Below, in pieces: positions 60,970-64,000 of a stretch of 64,000 bases of DNA (its first letter is position 1; every line of letters starts with the position of its first letter). The notes below the pieces were generated by a model. That model saw only the letters and a program-made list of their open reading frames with translations, made no database searches and had not been told where the DNA came from. The DNA is taken from NCBI GenBank assembly GCA_013368315.1, contig JAACJM010000081.1:124001-188000 (forward strand), read 5' to 3'. This DNA is from Tetrapyrgos nigripes (lineage: Eukaryota > Basidiomycota > Agaricomycetes > Agaricales > Campanellaceae). Both the position numbers and the translations under genes were made by a program.

Positions 60970-63900
60970 CGTTGAATAAGTAGCTCCAGCTCGCTCATTT
61001 AAAGAGAAGACAACTTTGTGTAGACCCTCATGGGATGACCGTGACACAACTAGTTACTATCCAGACTTATAATGTGAAGATTTTCGCAAAGTGTGTGGGT
61101 GGGGGATTTGGGTCTGGTTGAGAATCGTGCAACATTTACTTACATTGTCCTAACTGATTCACCACATGTTTTGAAGGTTGGTGAGTGCATTGTAAAAAGC
61201 TGTATGCTTCGTTTCATTTTACATGATTACTGTGATACCACTTACTTATAAATGTGTCCTTCAGTATTACTACTTATATGCATGTACGTTGTGAATTCGA
61301 ACATTTCTCGTTGACCCTCCCTACCTTCCTAATCTGTGGTTGGCAGCCACTAGGGGCCGTATGAAATATAAATAGATTCCACAATGTGGTGTTGTTTAGC
61401 AATGTCTTTTGCGAGAAATAACACATCTGCCGCTTTCATCAGTGGGGAGATTGGTTCGAATTGTCAATGCTCCGTGTCATACAGTGTAACAATTGCGTCC
61501 ATTTTGCTGGAGAAGGTGTATCTCAGCATACTCGGCATGGTCAAATATCTTTAAGCATATTCAGTACCTGGTTCAGTACTGTTACTCCTGCTCACAATCC
61601 ATCATGGTGTAGTGGCTAACATTGCTGTCTTTCATCTGCAGCTCAATAAGTCTTGGGCAACTGGACCACAGGCAAGGGAGCATACACTCATCTGTAGTGT
61701 CACAAAGAGGCGAGCGCTTAGATAACGATCACGAGGAGCTACGGGCTCGACTTGACTAACAAGCAACAGTAAGAACTAGAACTGGTCCCAACGACAAAGA
61801 ATGTATTAAATACCTAACAAGCAACAGTAAGAACTAGAACTACAGTGCTCGTTAGCAAAGGTGAAAGAAACTATAACAAAGGGGGATACACACCTGGTCC
61901 CAACAATGAAGAGGTCAAGATGGGAAACCAGATGTCAGGCTACAGGTTATATATGTAAAGGGAAAGCTGTGGAGTAAAGCTGTAATGGAAGCTTTACGAG
62001 CGGCTATACAATAAGCTGTATCGGAGAAATGAAAGGTCCGGTGCATAGCATGTGGAATGTGAGTCATAAGGTGTAAAGGTTCGAGGAGTGGTGTGGAGAT
62101 CTGAGGATGCGGAGATAGAAAGAAATAAATAGTACCAAATATAGACTTTATGACATGTAGGACTTTCAGAAATAACCAATCTCTTTCTCTCTGGGATAAT
62201 GAGAGGGTAGCTGCTTTAATTTCTCTCGTAATTAAGAGCTGTATCGATAATCAAAGACATTTTATACCCTCAAATCATCCCCAGACACTAGGTGTAAAGA
62301 TTGTAGTGAAAGTACGGGTATTAGCACAGCCACCAACCGTGCCACCCATACCCCGGTTTAGCGTTATCACTGTTATCCCAAATTAAGAGAAATTTCGCGG
62401 TCCCCCCTTTCAAATTAGCAGATATTGTCCATAATTATTGACTATTACAATGACGTTATCAGACCTTTTGGTTCTCATTATCACTGTTATTTCACATTAC
62501 TGATGCAGAAGACAACGAAGAAATGGCAAAAGATATATTTACAGGCTACATAGATACAGAAAGTACATATGACAATACATCTAAACCTTGCTGTCTGACC
62601 GGCTGACCTGCAATCACTACAACCTTCAGAATGCTCCCTGAAAGACAATATATGAATAACTGCCAAATCTGAGGTACCGAAAGTCTCACCTGAATCAAGG
62701 CAGTGCGTGTTGACCAAGTCTTGAGGTCAGTCAGTTGAAAGAAAGCCTATAAATATGATACATTGTGAGCTGGCGGATAGGCACTTTAATATAAAGAAAG
62801 ACATACCTCGAACTCGAATGGTGACGACAGCATGTCTACCTGCAGCCCAACACCAACGTCGTCTTCAGACCACAATCCCCACATGCGTGGCGTTGGAAGG
62901 CGTCGCGTATACTCAGAGACACCGACCTCTTGATGTTGAGGCTGTATACATAGTAGTATTTGATTCGTATAACATCTGATGATCAGTAGACGTGAGTTAA
63001 CGAGAGAAGACGTAACAGCCAAAATGAAAAGGGAAAAAAGACTCAGCTCAACAGACCCGGAGTATTACGGCTCATTTTCTCCAGCTCATCGAAAGGTCCC
63101 GGGGCTAATCTCTGCGTACAGTCATTTCCTCCCTCCAAAGGCTGCGTCTGCGTAACAAAATCAATAGCGAAGAGAAATGAATAGAGTTGGGGAGCATACT
63201 TCACGTGTCAGCAACAAATAGCCTTGAAGAGGAGCGGCCTAGACATAGTAGTGCGGCACAGGACATAGGGAAGGCCTGAAGAAAGGGCTTGGGGGGATAG
63301 AAGGTGGGCGGTGGGATGTGAAAGAAAACGAACAATAAAATCAGGTGACCGAGCGACTGCATACAGTTTTGCGTCTGAACTAACTTGAAGTTCCCATCGC
63401 CTATCGAACCAGGGGAAAATTTAACCAAGTCCGCGCGCCCGCCCTCTGATGCTTGTCCTCGGTTGTCTTCCGTACGGTATGTGTACCTATTCTTCAGTTA
63501 ATCTTCAGTTCAACTTTAGTTGTATTTGCTGGTGCGTATTTAATATTTCTGTTTGCAGGTGCTATATCACGTCTGACACAAGCATTTCTTGACATAGATA
63601 GTTGTGTATCCTATACTTAGCATGCACTGCAGACGTCTACCCGTATGTACATACCCTCTTATTGTCGTAGGTACTATGCACATGCACATCGTACGGCCAC
63701 TGCATCTTTCATGATTTTTATGACAGGACACTTGCGGTATACATGCAGTGATGAAAGCTCCAAAGCTTTCGTGAAAAAACTGATAGCATACAATTAACTT
63801 AGTGGAAATTATTGGGACAGGTTGATAATAGTCAGTAATGATAGCTAATACATGGAGAATTAATACGCGCAGCGATTAATGGACGGAGAATTAACCCCGT

Positions 63901-64000
63901 TATTCGCGTTATCGGATATTGTCGCTAAGCTATCGACAATTAACCGAGGACCGGTTTCCTGATGTCAGAGCCAGACTACCACACCAAATCGTCTCCATGA
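60970..64000. other. No supported gene
   Basis: Short ORFs only. A 24 bp direct repeat, CTAACAAGCAACAGTAAGAAC and following bases, occurs at 61757 and 61815. Nothing else could be called with confidence, and the window ends without a gene. Confidence 0.45.

Noticed and set aside
61450..61680. tRNA or tRNA-derived SINE (GGTTCGAATT near 61453; TGGTGTAGTGG near 61610)
   Set aside because: The B-box-like word lies upstream of the A-box-like word and no cloverleaf can be formed.

Overview
The window looks like a transposon-rich, gene-poor stretch of a filamentous fungal genome, most likely an agaricomycete basidiomycete. Genes carry many short GT..AG introns (about 50-85 bp), and the recognisable families (ankyrin-repeat membrane protein, DUF6534-like membrane protein, salicylate-hydroxylase-like FAD monooxygenase, hAT transposase) are common in mushrooms and their relatives. 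Nothing looks bacterial; the genus cannot be told from the sequence.

Layout. 0.9-5.4 kb: a minus-strand gene for a multi-pass membrane protein whose C-terminal half is about 15 ankyrin repeats, each on its own 99-123 bp exon separated by near-identical ~50 bp introns. Its first exon is split by a 764 bp hAT-like insertion. 5.4-9 kb: transposon debris and weak ORFs. 9.3-11.2 kb plus 25.7-26.3 kb: one copy of an inverted segmental duplication whose other copy is at about 43.45-47.13 kb. The right copy holds an apparently intact, two-exon, secreted Thr-rich protein gene (43594-44907, minus); the left copy holds its broken paralogue.

The most striking object is at 11199-25700. A 14.5 kb CACTA-like DNA element with 84 bp terminal inverted repeats beginning CACTGGAGG and a 3 bp TCA target duplication has inserted into the broken paralogue. 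It encodes no visible transposase. Its interior is almost entirely a 22 bp minisatellite (roughly 600 units) arranged in about 16 blocks of alternating orientation with two recurring junction sequences. The very long ORFs here on both strands arise because the 22-mer has no stop codon in any frame.

26.3-37.8 kb: two solo LTRs of one family (5 bp duplications), a DUF6534-like gene remnant, an orphan protein-kinase exon, a 511 bp hAT MITE with a perfect 8 bp duplication and a 98 bp palindromic TA-flanked MITE. 37842-43225: a full-length hAT element with 13 bp inverted repeats, an 8 bp duplication and a multi-exon transposase gene disabled by TGA stops. 50810-52883: an 11-exon FAD monooxygenase gene with one base missing near its end. 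53.5-60 kb: another hAT-like MITE, a Tc1/mariner-like element with ~420-470 bp inverted repeats next to a paralogous empty site, and clusters of a TGATTCAACC motif. No convincing gene is seen in the last 4 kb.

Only the Thr-rich gene looks intact end to end; the ankyrin gene and the monooxygenase are each one lesion away from intact. Otherwise the window is a record of insertion, duplication and decay.
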